A stretch of 64,000 nucleotides of DNA, taken from assembly GCF_002865645.1 (NCBI RefSeq), contig NW_020194620.1, positions 1,991,353-2,055,352 on the forward strand, read 5' to 3'. Of this stretch, positions 54,114 through 64,000 are shown piece by piece (positions within the stretch are counted from its first letter, which is position 1; the number at the start of each line of letters is the position of its first letter). The stretch is from Hyaloscypha bicolor E. Its lineage: Eukaryota > Ascomycota > Leotiomycetes > Helotiales > Hyaloscyphaceae. Position numbers and translations under genes: made by a program. Below the pieces are notes generated by a model. That model searched no databases and was not told where the DNA came from. It saw only the letters and a list, made by a program, of their open reading frames with translations.

Positions 54114-56997
54114 ATGGCTGGGCACCCCGAAGAAGCCGCCCAGCTCCTGCCGGGCTTGCAGGAGGACAATGAAAGGACATCAGAAGACTCGGTGTCCACG
54201 GCTTCGACCACGAGTCTGGTCTTCGAGCGCATTGGATTACGGGTTGATGCCGAGAATGAGAAGAAGCTGAATGGGAACGGCAACAAGAAGATGGTGACGC
54301 CGAAATTCCCCCCGAATCGCGAGCCCTTGGCATACGCAGACGACGAACATGCACAGCAACTGCTCGAGGACGAAGAGAAGGATGATTACGATGTTGAGAA
54401 TGGGCCGTATATAAATAATTCGAGCGATAGGAAGGTCGACAAGAACTTTAGGCGGTTGATGTTCATACTAGGAGGCATATTTATAGGAGCTTGGGTCGTG
54501 GCACTGGTTATATTTTTGAGCAGACAGGCGTATCGGCATCCATCCACAACTCCTCATGATCCTGATGCAATGTCTTCGAAAGGAAACGGGAAGGAGGTTA
54601 CCCTAGATCAGGTTATGGGTGGACAATGGAGGGCTACACATCATGATATCAGTTGGATTGAGGGAGCAAATGGCGAGGATGGGCTGCTGCTGGAACAAGG
54701 TGCTGGAGGCAAGGATTATCTGGTTGTCGAAGATATCAGAGGTGCAGAAGGCGACGCAGCGGCCGCTGGAACGAAGACTCTGATGAAGCAGTCATACTTT
54801 GAAGTTGGTGGCAAGGGATACTCGCCAAGTCGGGTTTACCCAAGCAAAGATTTGAAGAAAGTTCTTATCGCGACGGACTACAATTCGAATTGGAGGCACT
54901 CATTCAATGCGAAGTACTTTATCTTTGACGTCGAAACTCAGACAGCTGAAGCGTTGGATCCCACTGCGCCGGACGATTACATACAACTCGCAAGTTGGAG
55001 CCCGCAGAGCGATGCTGTAGTGTTTACAAGAGAAAACAACCTCTTCCTGCGGAAACTATCATCCCAGAAAGTCACCCAGATCACCACGGACGGAGGTACA
55101 AATTGCTTCTACGGGATCCCCGACTGGGTATATGAGGAGGAAGTGTTTGGAGGAAATAGTGCGACTTGGTGGGCCGAAGATGGAAAATACATTGCATTCT
55201 TGCGGACCAACGAGACCGAAGTACCAGAATACCCTATTCAATATTTCGTTTCCCGACCAAGTGGTGTTCAGCCACCCGAAGGTGAGGAGAATTATCCAGA
55301 AGTAAGAGAGATCAAATATCCCAAAGCTGGCGCACCAAATCCGACAGTGGACTTGCAATTCTACGATGTAGCTAAGGGCGACGTCTTCGAGGTCAAGATT
55401 GCTGGCTCATTTGCTCCAGATAATCTTTTGATCACGGAAGTTGTCTGGGCTGGCTCGACTGGAAAGGCTCTTATCCGCGAAACCAATAGAGAAAGCGATA
55501 TTCTCCGAGTTGTTATCGTCGACGTAGAGACGAGGACCGGAAAGACAGTCCGCACTGAGGATGTTCAAAAGCTTGACGGGGGGTGGTTTGAAGTCTCCGA
55601 GAACACTCGTTATGTTCCTGCTGACCCCTCCAACGGTCGACCACACGACGGGTATATTGATACGGTGATATATAAAAACTATGACCACTTGGGATATTTC
55701 ACACCAATGGACAATCCGGAGCCAATTATGCTTACATCTGGCGACTGGGAAGTTGTTGATGCTCCTTCAGCAATGGATCTGAAGAGGAATTTAGTTTACT
55801 TTCGAGCCACAAAAGAGGGATCAATCCAGCGTCATGTTTACAGTGTCAATCTGGATGGCACAAATATGCAGGCCCTTACGGATACCAACAAAGACGGGTA
55901 CTATGCCGTTTCATTTTCGAGCGGCGCTGGCTATGCACTTCTGAGCTACAATGGACCCAACATCCCCTGGCAAAGGGTCATCAGCACTCCCAGCAACACG
56001 AATCATTACGAGAAGACCATTGAGGAGAATCCAAGACTCGCAGAGATGGCAGCCCAGCATGAGCTTCCCATCAAAATATACTCCACTGTAAACATCGACG
56101 GATTCGAGCTCAATGTGGTTGAGCGTCGCCCTCCTCATTTCAACGAGAAGAAACAATACCCCATCTTATTCTACTTGTACGGCGGGCCAGGATCTCAAAT
56201 GGTCGATAAGGCCTTCACCGTCGATTTCCAGGCTTACATTGCAGCCAATCTTGGGTACATTGTTGTGACTGTCGATGGACGTGGCACAGGATATATCGGA
56301 CGAAAAGCTCGAACAATCATCCGTGGAAACATCGGCTATTACGAAGCATACGATCAAATCGCCACGGCCAAAATCTGGACTCAGAAGAGATATGTCGATG
56401 CTTCAAGAATGGCGATTTGGGGCTGGTCGTACGGCGGCTTTATGACACTAAAGACTCTCGAGCAGGATGCTGGAGAGACATTTTCCTACGGAATGGCAGT
56501 CGCACCTGTCACAGACTGGAGGTTTTACGATTCGATTTATACGGAACGATATATGCACACTCCTCAACACAACCGAGAAGGATACGATAACTCCAGCATC
56601 TCAAACATGACGGCTCTCCACCAGAATGTCAGATTCTTGATCATGCACGGTGTTGCGGACGATAATGTTCACATGCAAAACTCCTTGACCCTGCTAGACA
56701 AGCTGGATCTCGCTGGGGTGGAGAATTACGATGTCCACGTTTTCCCAGACAGCGATCATAGCATTTATTTCCACAATGCGAATAGAATTGTTTATGATAG
56801 TAAGCTCCTTTCCTGATCACTTCCCTCTCCTGTTCCCTTTCCTTCGCCGTGTCCCTTGTCCACGGCAAGCTAACAATAAATCAGAACTCAACAACTGGCT
56901 AATCAATGCATTCAATGGCGAATGGCTCCGCACAGCAAACGCCAGCCCCCTTCAACTCGACAGTATATCCGACAAGCGGGATCTCATATTTTCTTGA
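54114..56997 (+). CDS. dapB: Vacuolar dipeptidyl aminopeptidase (type II membrane serine protease)
   Basis: Exons 54114-56799 and 56885-56997 (intron 85 bp); 932 residues. The N-terminal cytosolic tail of about 115 residues is acidic. One membrane helix follows ([20 protein letters not shown]), giving a type II topology. The beta-propeller region contains the usual motifs ([21 protein letters not shown] with the substrate-binding Glu pair). The S9B hydrolase domain has nucleophile Ser in GWSYGG, Asp in GVADDNVH and His in DSDHSI. It removes N-terminal X-Pro/X-Ala dipeptides and corresponds to yeast Dap2/Ste13-type enzymes and Aspergillus DapB. Length and topology match the family. Confidence 0.95.
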
Positions 56998-57293
56998 ATC
57001 GAACTCACAGCATTGGGCGGCGTTCACGGTTTAGGATGGGCATTGAGCGATTTAATTGATTGTAAGAGTAAAAATATCGCTATAGTCTTTGGCTCTACTA
57101 TGCTAAACTCAAATCGTGTCTCGATCTCATCGTAAATACAGACGAGAATGTCTTAAAATTCGCACTTGACTTATGAGTCTGTTCAGGTCTATCCAAAAAT
57201 CCAAGCCTCCAAGCCTCTTTTTTTGGTCTTTTACTGTTTTCGTTGAAATGTTGATGCTGGATTTGCACTTGCCTTGACTTTATATCAATGCGT

Positions 57294-59266
57294 TTAGACC
57301 GCCTTGTGGGCATATGATCGCGTCGTAGAGATCGTCTCAATTGAGGCACATGCCTTCAAGACGCCTTGATCCCAAGTGCAAACAAGCTCCGTCTCAACCC
57401 CACCCCTTCCTGCCTTCATCTTCGAGGCAGATGCAGCTGGTAGCTCCTTGGGGCTCGCGATATAAGAATCACAAAGTCCTGGTCGACTGATGCGAGACGA
57501 CAGTCTGATTTCTTCCTTTCTTGTTTTTGGCTTTCCCTGCATGCTCAAGCTCAACGGCTCGAGCTTGGGGAGCTTGGGGAGTTCAAGGTCAAATCCCAGT
57601 TCTCCTGCGATCTTCATCTCTGGCGTGGTAGGGTGCGCAGAGACGAAACATTGCCAGGATTCTTCTTCCTGCAAGGAGAGCTGGGCATGCCTGTTGGGTT
57701 CCTTTCTGTCATCAGGACTAGCGGGGTGGGTGTTGAAGTATGCGGGGATTTGACCTACAGTTGGTGAGACGTAGGTCGAGTCTGGGTGTCCTGGACGGAG
57801 TACAGTTGGTGCCCGTGCTACCGGTGCTTCTGCTGAAAAGTGGTAGCTGTAACGCTCGCCAGCGAGCGTTGTGGGCTTGGTTGGCCTGGGAATGCCTTCC
57901 GGATAGAAGAGTTTGGAGTTCAGCTTATAATCACGGGCATAGGGTTGGCTGTTTCGCGGGCCAGCGCTGAGGATAGTCGGTGTTCGATTTACCTCTGTCG
58001 AGGCCGTAGTCGCATTGTGTTGACTTCCTCCGTGCAGGGCAGCGAGCGCTTTTGGGTCGTATTGCCTTGTGGTGTAGTCACCCCCCAAGAAGAGCTCTCC
58101 TGCTTGCTCATCGGCTCGAGAGTGTCGATTGACCTTTGGAAGCATGGCCTTGCCATCGATTTCCGTTGCGGAAAAGACTGGGGGTGCGGCGAAGGGCGGC
58201 TGTCTGAATTGCGTCTGGTCGGAAAAGTATGTCGAGGCTGATGCAGGTAGTGGCTGCATGTGAGTCGTGCCTTTGGCAGCAACATGTTCAGCAAAGGATT
58301 TCTTTACCGTAGTTGGCGGCAGTAGCTTCCGAGGTGGCATCAGCTGAGTAGCAAATGCCGTGTTCGGCTTCGTCTGGTAGGTGTTTTCTGAAGGCAATTC
58401 AATTGCATACTTCTCCTGTGGCCGTGGTGGAAGTGGTTTTCTCGCCAGTTTCTGCTGGCGAGGAGTTGCAGCAGCAGTAGCAGTCGCTGGCTTTCGTCCG
58501 GTCTCTCCTTCGACCTTACAGATTGTCGAAGGATTGGGTTGTCTCTGTCGAGTACTCTGTCTCTGAATGCCGCGTCCAGGCGGATTCTGGCGCAGAGGAT
58601 GAAACTGCGATGGTAGGGTATCGAGTTGAGAGCCAGGTGCCGGCAGGGTGATAGTCTTCACCATGTAACAGGGTTCCTGCTGGTATGGCAGGTCATCCCC
58701 AATTGACCAGCTCTTCCCAAGCTTTTCCTTGGATTCGTTCTCTTCTGGTTCCTCTATAATGATAGAAGGAATATCACCTGGGCCTAACAAGGCCGTGACT
58801 TTGAGTGGGCGTCTCCTTCCCGCCAAGTTCGGTGGTCCTGGTCGAATTCTTCTTCCCCGAGTCGGATTGGGAATATTCGCCTCATACTTAACGACGCCGG
58901 CAGCGGCGAGAGGAGCGAAAGATCCTGGGTGCTCCCCAAGAACTTTGTCGCTCAAGCTCAATATCTTCTTTCTCCACGACAGCGGTGCATAATGGCCAGC
59001 ATTTGCGGCTGCGGCCTGTCTGGCCTTTGCCTCAGTCTTGTTGTGGGCTTCACAGACTCCACATTTGCCATCAACTCGTCGAATCACCTCGGTGGTCCCG
59101 CATTGTACTGTATGCGGAAAGGGGATGCCGTTCTTTTTTGCTTTGCATAGGCCGGTTGAATGGACCAAGTCGTGCTTGCAGGCATATTCTGTTATGTGTT
59201 AGTAGTGGGTAGTTTGAGAATGAAGGGACGGGGGGATGTTTTACCTGTTACCACGTAGCTACACAT
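57294..59266 (-). CDS. Hypothetical protein with Cys-rich N-terminus
   Basis: Exons 59266-59245 and 59188-57294 (intron 56 bp); 638 residues. The tiny first exon supplies MCSYVVTEYACKHDLVHSTG, so the N-terminal 45 residues contain regularly spaced Cys and His (C, C-x-H, C, C, C-x-x-C). These could bind a metal such as zinc. The remainder is Pro/Gln/Thr-rich and basic, probably disordered, with short conserved-looking segments (GRRIRPGPPNLAGRRRPL, LGFDLELPKLPKLEPLSL). I recognise no named family. Such small Cys/His heads on long disordered bodies are common in Leotiomycete genomes. It is convergent with dapB. Confidence 0.7.
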
Positions 59267-59880
59267 CTTGCTTCTTTGCTATTTCAGTTGATTCAAGTCG
59301 GGTGTCGATACACAGGATGAAGACTGGTCGTTAAAAGGAGCGCGGAGAATATAAGTAGGTCAAGGCAAGTCCGGCTTGCTGATGTCGAGAGAAGTTGCTA
59401 GAGAGTAGGGTGAAGCAGGAGTTTTATTCTGGATTTCGAGTATTGTTTTTGCAATACAATTGGCACCTGCTAAATTTAAAATGACTGGAATCGATTACAA
59501 TGGGACAAATATATCGATTATGAGGAAATATGGCCACGGCATTGTTCTGGCAGAACAAGTCTGCTGCTGCCTTTGTCGACGAACAATCTCGACGAACAAC
59601 AGAACAACGGCAACGAACAGGAACAACAAGTCCCGCTATACAACGCCATTGTCAAGAAACCTCCACAAAGCTTCTTTCACAATTTCTCCGTCAATGGCGG
59701 GTCCTATATAGCAGTTTGCTGTTCCCCGAGCACAATTACTTTGTATCATCAGTACAACTTCTCATTTCTCGACCTTGAACAAGACTCTCTTCTTTCGACG
59801 CTGGCGTTTTTTTTATTAACCAACCACATTTATTCAACTATATTTCGTTACAGCCTCAAATCCATATACTTGCGCTCAAA
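59267..59880. other. Divergent intergenic region
   Basis: About 610 bp between divergent genes (57294-59266 minus, 59881-60663 plus); both promoters lie here. Frames at 59573-60466 overlap the next gene and look like shadows. Confidence 0.5.
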
Positions 59881-60663
59881 ATGGACGCCGCTTCCCGTTT
59901 CTTTCCCAGCCGCACTTACTGGGAGCCAATCCGACCCTCCGGCGAGGAAGTTGCTGAGCGCGTACAAGCGTACAAACACTGCGACACTCATCCAAAACGA
60001 GGCTCCCAAACAGACACCCCACTTTATTCATCAAGCGTGGATCCTGCCCAGCCATTTCGGACCCAAATCAAGGCCCCAGAATTCAAAGTCGCCATGCGCG
60101 ACAAGAAGTTTAAATGGTGGAATGCACCTCCTAAAACGGATCCCAAATCGAAACTTGAAGCCGCCAAGTCTGGTAAGCTCGAACTCCACGTTCCAAGTGT
60201 TGAGGCGCTCGAAATTGATGCCCCTTTTCTCTCACCAAGCCGCGATGGCCTTCGCTCGTTTCGTGCTGCTTCCTACCAGTTGGTGGAGCGTGACCGGTTG
60301 TTTAAACTCTACAACGGGAGTGGGCGCTCCAAAGAGCCAGTTGGGGCCTATGAGACTCATTATCTTGACCACAATATCCACGCCAAGCTTCCTGCTGCCG
60401 AACCCAAAGAAGAGAAGCCTAGTGCCGAAGCCGAAAGGATCGGTACTTGGTGGAGTTGTGTGGTAAGTATTGAGTGGAAGACGAACTGGACGCTGTTTTG
60501 GGCGTGCTCTACGTGGATTGGCCTTTTCATCACTGGGGCGGGCACGTTATTCTGGGGCATGGAGCCCATTGTCAAGCCGGTCTTGGCTTTCATTTCCCAG
60601 TGGGTAGTGGAACTTGCTTTCGCGTGGTGCTTTCTTTTCCTCCTGGCTTTGCTAGTAATATAA
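59881..60663 (+). CDS. Hypothetical C-terminally anchored membrane protein
   Basis: Single-exon ORF of 260 residues. About 190 soluble, charged residues precede two hydrophobic segments (WTLFWACSTWIGLFITGAGT and WVVELAFAWCFLFLLALLVI) that end at the stop. It may be a hairpin- or tail-anchored protein with its N-terminus in the cytosol. I recognise no domain. A perfect GTAAGT donor-like site at about 60463 is probably not used, because the frame continues into the membrane helices. The gene ends in a (TAATA)-type microsatellite (60658-60690). Confidence 0.65.
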   Translation: MDAASRFFPSRTYWEPIRPSGEEVAERVQAYKHCDTHPKRGSQTDTPLYSSSVDPAQPFRTQIKAPEFKVAMRDKKFKWWNAPPKTDPKSKLEAAKSGKLELHVPSVEALEIDAPFLSPSRDGLRSFRAASYQLVERDRLFKLYNGSGRSKEPVGAYETHYLDHNIHAKLPAAEPKEEKPSAEAERIGTWWSCVVSIEWKTNWTLFWACSTWIGLFITGAGTLFWGMEPIVKPVLAFISQWVVELAFAWCFLFLLALLVI

Positions 60664-61270
60664 TATAATATAATACAATGTAATATAATCTCGGTTGAAG
60701 TTGGCCTTAGGACCCCTCCGTGAGTTTTTGCGTGTAGCGTTGTGATTTCCATGTGAATAATCGCCCCTCCCGGATTTGGGTCCATTTTGTGAACAAAGGT
60801 TTTGCCCAGCAAATCTTTGTTTCGAGGATCGAGTGAACTCTGTGTTGGTAGGATTAGGAATGGATTCTTTGTTCCTCAAAGGTTGCACGTGATCATTTCC
60901 GACTGATCTGAACGCAGAGTATAACCCCTTGAGTTGCAAGACTTGTGAATAGATCAATAATGATTTTGGTGTTCCGCCCTGTTTGTTGGAATCCGTTTCC
61001 TCAACTCTGCTGGGCAGCTCCTTCCTGGTTGCAACATGACCGGATGCCGCCAACTATTTCCGGCCCTGGCTTTCTCCCCATGGCACCTTCCCAATCTCAA
61101 ACCATCTTCCTGTTCTGTTTTGTCCTTCTCCTCGTTTTTTCATCCATCATCCATCAACAAAACTTGCCCAAACATCATCAACGTTGCTATCATTTCGCCT
61201 CCAGACATCTTTAGATCATTCTCTGTATACACAAAGCAGCAATACACCACTCACGAATCACTTCCTCAAC
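60664..61270. other. Intergenic with TAATA microsatellite
   Basis: About 600 bp. ATAAT/TAATA repeats at 60658-60690 lie right at the 3' end of the upstream gene. The rest is the promoter of the next gene. Confidence 0.6.
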
Positions 61271-62143
61271 ATGGGTGTCATCAACCGCCCTCCAATCTAC
61301 TTGAACGCGCACCCTCTGCCAACGCCTCCTAGAGACCTGAAGCACGAGGTATCCGAGCTCTCCGTTTCCGAGTGTCCGCGTCCGGGCAAGAAGCAACGGA
61401 ACACATATGAGAAGCTCACCCCGCTACACAGATCGCAAGATGAACATGGAAACCAAGGAGAAGGCGAACTCGTCCAAGACCACATGAGAGGTCTCTCACC
61501 AGAGGAGTGCGACCTTTATTCCTCACCAGAGTTGCTGGAGAAGCAAGACGAGCCGAAGTGCAACGCTCACTCTAAAGACTTCGCGGCTTGCTCGCCGGAT
61601 TTGCTGAAGGATTGGGAAGAGAAATTGGTCGCCCAGTCAAAAGATCTCGGTCGTGAGGCGGTTCCACTGGACACGGAATATAAAAGCGGCTTCAATTGTT
61701 TGCAGAACATGGGAGATAGTGTCATGGAGTCTTTGAAGCGGTACCAAGAATGGTATCGAAAGAAGGACCAGCACATAATCTTCAAGAACAGAGCGAAGAA
61801 ATTGCTCGACAAGAATTGGGAAATTGAATGTAAGGCGATGTTGCATTTATTCGAGGCCACGCTGCGCTGCCGGAATTGCAACGAGTGCCACTTGCAAGAG
61901 ACGTTTATCGAAAAGTGCAACGCTTTGAAAGCAGGACTCGAAGGTGTAGATTCGAACACGGTAGATCAAGCTCTCCTTGACCGCATCAAGGACGAGGCCC
62001 GGAAGATGGGCGGGGAGCATCTTGCGGCGGTGAAGGAATCAAGATGCCAGGGTATTAAAACAGTGTGGCAGATCGGTCAGACGTTCTCGCGAGATAGAGC
62101 AGACTCGGGAGTCGATTTGGCAAACGAGCTTGAGACGGAATAA
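61271..62143 (+). CDS. Hypothetical helical protein
   Basis: ORF of 290 residues from MGVINRPPIYLNAHPLPTPP; the frame opens 29 codons earlier (61184), but the later Met has a better context and N-terminus. The first 125 residues are charged and probably disordered. Residues about 130-290 are predicted helical with many Lys and Glu. They contain clustered Cys (RCRNCNECHLQ, EKCNALK) that could bind a metal. No recognised family, no signal peptide or membrane helix. Function unknown. Confidence 0.65.
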   Translation: MGVINRPPIYLNAHPLPTPPRDLKHEVSELSVSECPRPGKKQRNTYEKLTPLHRSQDEHGNQGEGELVQDHMRGLSPEECDLYSSPELLEKQDEPKCNAHSKDFAACSPDLLKDWEEKLVAQSKDLGREAVPLDTEYKSGFNCLQNMGDSVMESLKRYQEWYRKKDQHIIFKNRAKKLLDKNWEIECKAMLHLFEATLRCRNCNECHLQETFIEKCNALKAGLEGVDSNTVDQALLDRIKDEARKMGGEHLAAVKESRCQGIKTVWQIGQTFSRDRADSGVDLANELETE

Positions 62144-62325
62144 TGGTGCAGAGCTTCTGGGCAGGAAGATATTGATTGAGGAGGAATGCAAAGAAAGGAG
62201 CGGGGACGATTGAAAGTTCGGAACAAGAATATAACATAGAGTTGGTGCTTCTGACATTATTAGCTCCGAATAACAAGCACTGGCACGCATTCAACACTTT
62301 CCCTGACCATTACAATCTTGCAAAC

Positions 62326-63132
62326 CTACCCCTTCTGGCCCTTCATGCGCTTCTGATCTTCAAGCCCAAGCGGCGGCACAGCCCAATCATCATCAAACCT
62401 TCCCTTCTCCCCAAAGCCTTCCAGCAATGCCTTCACATACATGTTCTCCTCCGGCCTCTTATAAAACACACCCCCACTCATCTCAATAGCCTCACACCTC
62501 TCTTCCGTCGATACCGCATTCCTAACCCTCAAACTATGCCCCCGATCCTCCCCCCATCGACTCTGCCTCCTCAGTACCCAAACCCCACCCGTCTCCGGCC
62601 ATCCCAGCGTCAACACCTCCATCTCCTCAGGCTTCATCCCCTTCGACATCTGCACATACTTCGCCCACCAATCCCAATGACTAGAGAACCACTTCCCGCC
62701 GATCTTTCGAAGTTGCCGACAGAAGATGTCCTCGGCGGTTTGGTTGAGAGACCGGGGCGTGGAGGTGAAGCGTGGGAGGTTGAGGAAGGTGAGCTCGACG
62801 GGTGTCACGCGATCGGCGATTATGAGACCGCCGATGGAGGGCCAACAGATCACGGTATTGGAACCGCCGAGGGTGGAAAGGGAGAGCCGCTCGGTTTGGA
62901 AGGGTTGTGTGTCCGAGTCGTGGTAGGTTTCTCGGTAAGGGTCGTAGTCTGAGAGCGTGTTTTCGTGCTTGGGTGGCGTGTGTTGAGCTTTCTCTGGCGG
63001 GGGGATGGGGAGGTCAGGTGATGCTGATTTGTTGTTTGAGAGAGCGATGCCGAGGAGGAAGGCGAGGGGGAAGAGGAAGAAGATGAGGATGAGAGGACGC
63101 CGGTTTTGCGGGGGCTCCGTTGCTGGCGCCAT
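62326..63132 (-). CDS. Hypothetical type II membrane protein
   Basis: Single-exon ORF of 268 residues. A membrane anchor near the start (PLILIFFLFPLAFLLGIALS) is followed by a Pro-rich linker. A folded C-terminal domain of about 180 residues has conserved-looking aromatics (CWPSIGGLIIADRV, KWFSSHWDWWAKYV, GWPETGGVWVLR). The layout suggests a luminal or extracellular domain with unknown activity. It is convergent with 61271-62143, with 180 bp between stops. I recognise no family name. Confidence 0.7.
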   Translation of the reverse strand: MAPATEPPQNRRPLILIFFLFPLAFLLGIALSNNKSASPDLPIPPPEKAQHTPPKHENTLSDYDPYRETYHDSDTQPFQTERLSLSTLGGSNTVICWPSIGGLIIADRVTPVELTFLNLPRFTSTPRSLNQTAEDIFCRQLRKIGGKWFSSHWDWWAKYVQMSKGMKPEEMEVLTLGWPETGGVWVLRRQSRWGEDRGHSLRVRNAVSTEERCEAIEMSGGVFYKRPEENMYVKALLEGFGEKGRFDDDWAVPPLGLEDQKRMKGQKG

Positions 63133-63608
63133 CCTGGGGTAGGAGCTGGATGTGTGTTGAGAGAAGAACGCGAAAGAGAAGAAAAAAAAGGCTCAAGCAA
63201 TGACGTCGGAACTGTGAGGTTACACTGGTGGATCCTCGCCAGAGCCACGCGGGGGCCCCTGAATGGTCCAGGCATCCACCAGTGATGAAAGGCCGCTATC
63301 AACAATGCTCCTACTTGATGAAATGTCTTGATAACGCTTCCGTTGAGTTTAAAGCTTACACTTCAAAAGCTTGCTTCGTACTCTCAAAAATAGAGATAGT
63401 CCCACTTGGGCTGCGAAAATCCAGAGCTTGCCCCTTGTCCTGTGGCGTCCAATGGCAGCATTTAATATATTTGAGACACAAACAGGACCAGGGAACACGT
63501 GTTCAAATCATAAGCAAGCTTGGAAAGCAATTGAAGCATAAATACGGCAAACATATTAAGCAAAGCAACGCGGCGAATGGAAGATATCATCAAATATCTT
63601 AGATGCAA
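63133..63608. other. Intergenic
   Basis: About 480 bp; upstream region of the type II membrane protein gene and 3' flank of the RidA gene. No ORF of note. Confidence 0.5.
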
Positions 63609-64000
63609 TCAGGGAAGCGCTACACACTCGATCTCAATATCAGCGCCTTTAGGTAACTGCTTGACCGCAACACAGCTTCTCGCAGGTTTGTGCTTAATCC
63701 ACTTCTCATATTCCGCATTCATCTCGGCAAAGTCCTTCATATCCGTTAAGAATATTTGAGCTTTGACAATCTTGTCCAGCGAGGAACCGGCCTCTGTGAG
63801 AACCGCCGAGAGAGCTTTCAGACATGACCCGGTTCTTTGACCCATTGTTCCTTCAATGATATTTCCTCGTGAATCTGCTGGCAGTTGACCTGAGCAGTAT
63901 ATTGCGTGTGGTGTCTTGATGGCTTGGGACTGGAGGTGTCAGATTCGACACGTGATGCGGATGGAGGGGTGCTCACATATGGCCCAACAGCTGCAGATCT
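63609..64000 (-). CDS. RidA/YjgF (Mmf1/Hmf1-type) imine deaminase, partial
   Basis: The window edge cuts the 5' end. The visible exons are 64000-63977 (8 codons ending AVGPY) and 63929-63609, with an intron 63976-63930 (47 bp). The splice recreates the hallmark GPYSQAIK. Further family motifs are YCSGQLPAD, the middle helix SAVLTEAGSSLDKIVKAQIF, and the end PARSCVAVKQLP with the active-site Arg and IECVA. These enzymes hydrolyse reactive 2-aminoacrylate-type imines in the cytosol or mitochondria. Whether this copy has a mitochondrial presequence cannot be seen here. Confidence 0.92.

Noticed and set aside
54114..56816. Minus-strand ORFs inside dapB (for example 55059-55358, 55407-55688)
   Set aside because: They are antisense shadows of a well-supported protease gene and have no domain.

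Overview
This window looks like nuclear DNA of a filamentous ascomycete (Pezizomycotina; the style of the secreted proteins suggests Leotiomycetes, but that is an inference). The evidence is many short GT-AG introns of about 47-90 bp with CTGAC/CTAAC-like branch sites, and typical fungal families: a NACHT NLR with an alpha/beta-hydrolase head, an endopolygalacturonase, a vacuolar dipeptidyl aminopeptidase, GPI-anchored serine-rich proteins and a DOMON-cytochrome b561 protein. There is also a Tc1/mariner element whose transposase carries a RIP-like stop. I saw no tRNA, rRNA, CRISPR or operon. All exon models are hand-made; for the spliced models I checked that summed exon lengths are multiples of three.

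Region 1 (1-22.4 kb) is gene-poor and accessory. After about 2.6 kb without a convincing gene and a 63-bp-period minisatellite comes a run of seven unrecognised genes and one transposon-broken gene, all on the minus strand (3.1-22.4 kb). Three of the first ones (A, B, C) share a weak W-N-x-[FY]-[VI] / downstream-Q domain; several carry short internal repeats and basic, nuclear-looking tails. Two related mobile elements sit here: a 2,083-bp Tc1/mariner element with identical 38-bp terminal repeats, inserted at a TA inside the last gene, and a 650-bp transposase-less relative inserted in an older gene relic.

Region 2 (23.6-40 kb) holds ordinary genes: a five-exon short-chain dehydrogenase, a possible small secreted protein, a secreted five-exon (alpha/alpha)-barrel-like protein, an Ala/Lys-rich protein, the NAD(P)HX repair dehydratase (with a GC-AG intron), a HET-type relic, a 778-residue ankyrin protein, a DOMON-cytochrome b561 protein and a GPI-anchored cupredoxin.

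Region 3 (40-49 kb) is again accessory: tandem and inverted repeats, AT-rich DNA, and an NLR gene (alpha/beta hydrolase - NACHT - winged helix, with no C-terminal repeat array). Its upstream side carries a 690-bp inverted-repeat element with a strong G-quadruplex motif. Glycine-rich plus-strand ORFs flank the NLR on both sides; one of them has an N-terminal membrane helix and a one-base frameshift.

Region 4 (49-64 kb) is dense and conventional: a GPI-anchored duplicated cell-wall protein, an endopolygalacturonase with a Cys-rich N-terminal module, the vacuolar dipeptidyl aminopeptidase DapB, four unrecognised proteins, and the start-truncated end of a RidA/YjgF imine deaminase at the window edge. 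Plant cell-wall degradation (polygalacturonase, secreted barrel protein, possibly the b561 protein) and non-self recognition (NLR, HET relic) are the two recognisable themes; the genes do not form one pathway.
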